A stretch of 64,000 nt of DNA, from assembly GCA_033239005.1 (NCBI GenBank), contig BSQZ01000004.1:11182507-11246506 (forward strand), given 5' to 3'. The translations under genes and the position numbers were made by a program. This stretch comes from Lamellibrachia satsuma (lineage: Eukaryota > Annelida > Polychaeta > Sabellida > Siboglinidae). Numbering within the stretch: position 1 is the stretch's first letter; the number at the start of each line of letters is the position of its first letter. This document shows positions 62,300-64,000 of this stretch, piece after piece. The notes below the pieces were generated by a model. It ran no database searches. It had not been told where the DNA came from and worked only from the letters and a program-made list of their open reading frames with translations.

Positions 62300-63830
62300 G
62301 GGTTTTTGTTAAGAGCCGGGACCCGGGTAATATACCCGGCTATGGCGTTCCATGTACCCGGCTATCGTAGAGGAAGGCCGAGTTTTATTATCCCGCGCGT
62401 CGGCTAATGACCGAACCGCTTTAGCATTAAACATTGCAGCTTCGACGTCCCAGGGAGGTCAGCGATTATTGATGATTACGACATGTAGCAACAAAACAGC
62501 GCGGGTCAACGAATGTCATTTTGTGTTAATAAACGGCAGTTTTAAAATCATTCGCACAGACATTTTACGCGTCGCCAAGCATATTTACTTCCCACAATTC
62601 GTAGCGTTACTTGTGGTTCGTAGTCACTTTATATATAGATCAGTGTTCAGACAGTGTTTTTATGATCTAGTCTGGCACTATATTTGCCTAGGCACTATAC
62701 TGCCATGAAATGGCAAAAGGGATCAAGTGACGACGAGGCGTTTTTGAGATATCGGACAAAACAGTATTGCTTTGGCTTTGCTCTCTTGAGTCTTGTGTAT
62801 ATTACGGCACAGTAATTTAATTATCCACAATTCTACTGACTATTTGACTGTGTATTTATAAAAATGACTTGTATACCGGTAGGCAAAGTCAATCGCCCTA
62901 CATTTTTTTCTATCTGGCTGTTGCTGTAGTAGGAGACGAAGAGTTGGGCGGAAAATTTGTCCTAATATACCGGTTGCTGCACCATCCGCTATACTGTATA
63001 GGCTAGCCAAAGCCCTAGTCTAGAAATGGGTCATAGTCATAGACTAGTACATAATATAATTTGTGTAGTTCGATAATCATTTTTCATTAAAAATAAGTTT
63101 TCTAACAATTTGTTTGCACTGCAACGATGACATAATTGTTAGTTGTTTAGAATATGGATGTCTTAGGCAAAGTTTCTTCTGATTTTTGTGAAAACGGCAT
63201 ATTATATTACGTATAGCGACTGGCTCTTCGCAACGATTCTTGCCTATGGCTATGCCTATGCCTATGGCTATGTTACTATACTGTTTATGACGTTGATTAT
63301 ATTTGGTAACTTAATGTCACTTGCTTCCTTTTGAAAAAATGTGTGACATAAAGAAGTAGGTGCTATCAAATCAACCTTGAATAACCACCCTTAACACCAA
63401 AGCAGGACAATTATGTGACCAACTGTGGCAAACGATGTGCATTTTAACAAATATAAATTTTTTGTTTTTTCAATTTGGAAATGCACTAAGTTCGGACGCA
63501 CGACCATTTCCAATGTTCATGTCAACAATGTACTATTAATAGCCTTTGCTATTTGTTGCTGTGCGATAATTCGTAATATTTTCATTAATTTGTTACGCAG
63601 TCGTGAACATGTGTATGGGCATTATTGGCCTATTTGGGAGAAAAAAGTGATTAGGCAAAATAGTAATTTTCTGTTGCTATATAAACTAAACTCTTGACAT
63701 TTTTTAACATGTTGTTTACCTAATAAAGGAATGTGCACAACTTGCAAAACTGGTTGTCATAGAACTTGTCCCACATTCTCATTTTGGGTGTTGAAATTCG
63801 TAAAATATCAGAAAAGTCAAAATTTAAGGC
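62300..63830. other. Intergenic stretch without recognised genes
   Basis: Contains a short GCCTATGGCTAT duplication near 63245-63270. Its open frames (for example 62352-62708) show no homology that I recognise. Confidence 0.6.
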
Positions 63831-63835
63831 TGTAT

Positions 63836-64000
63836 CCCAGCAGGCAAAATTACGTTGAAAATACGTTGTTTCAACGTCAGGTACCACGTTGTAGCAATGT
63901 CGGAAACTAGTTGGATTTGAAAGTTGTATCTACGTCGAGTTTCAACGATGTATCGACGTCGGGTTTCCACTTCGTACCAATATTGAAAACTAGTTGGATT
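63836..64000. repeat. ACGTTG/ACGTCG-rich dispersed repeat, cut by the window edge
   Basis: CAGCAGGCAAAATTACGTTG opens a stretch with repeated ACGTTG, ACGTC and TTTCAACG motifs. GAAACTAGTTGGATT near 63903 recurs as GAAAACTAGTTGGATT at the edge, giving a period of roughly 80 bp. Similar CAACGT-rich elements are common in marine invertebrates. Incomplete. Confidence 0.5.

Overview
The window is eukaryotic nuclear DNA from an animal, most likely an AT-rich invertebrate genome dense in repeats. The evidence is a metazoan-type cytosolic leucyl-tRNA synthetase split by GT-AG introns of about 0.9 to 10.7 kb, together with tyrosine-recombinase (Ngaro-like), non-LTR, hAT, piggyBac and pogo-type elements. 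I cannot name the species. I see no bacterial or organellar genes, no CRISPR array and no convincing tRNA or rRNA gene.

One host gene fills most of the window. LARS1 (cytosolic leucyl-tRNA synthetase) lies on the minus strand, from its start codon at 50871 down to 250, in 13 coding exons covering residues 1-484. These hold the catalytic N-terminus with its HLGH motif and most of the CP1 editing domain. The rest, including the KMSKS loop and tRNA-binding domains, lies beyond the left edge.

The introns are full of mobile DNA. Intron 11 has a pogo-like MITE carrying a nested 404-bp structured retroposon. Intron 10 has a LINE 3' fragment. Intron 9 has a LINE split by a piggyBac-type TTAA element. 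Intron 8 has a second retroposon copy and a THAP-domain remnant. Intron 7 has a dispersed hairpin repeat. Intron 6 has a pogo/mariner-type MITE and a foldback. Intron 5 has a 3.0-kb hAT-like element with a LINE inside. Intron 4 has a CA tract of about 905 bp, two more retroposon copies and a 6.3-kb Ngaro-like retrotransposon with split direct repeats. Intron 3 has a piggyBac-like remnant and a 2-kb inverted repeat. Intron 2 has more dispersed repeats.

Upstream of LARS1 (50.9-64 kb) I recognise no host gene. There are two more pogo-like MITEs, a 35-bp minisatellite, a tRNA-SINE-like patch, and a hAT (DUF4371-type) transposase pseudogene. That pseudogene is interrupted by an L2-like LINE and contains an in-frame 24-bp minisatellite expansion.

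The best candidate for something undescribed is the roughly 400-bp structured retroposon family (2848-3251, 13096-13500, 33155-33573, 34081-34470). It has a GGGG/CCCC-closed 5' hairpin with a compensatory base-pair change between subfamilies, a second long hairpin, an AATAAA motif and a constant GCATAAAT end. One copy has a 14-bp target-site duplication and a recognisable paralogous empty site. All work was by eye: repeat copy numbers and outer edges of degenerate repeats are approximate, exon boundaries are base-exact.
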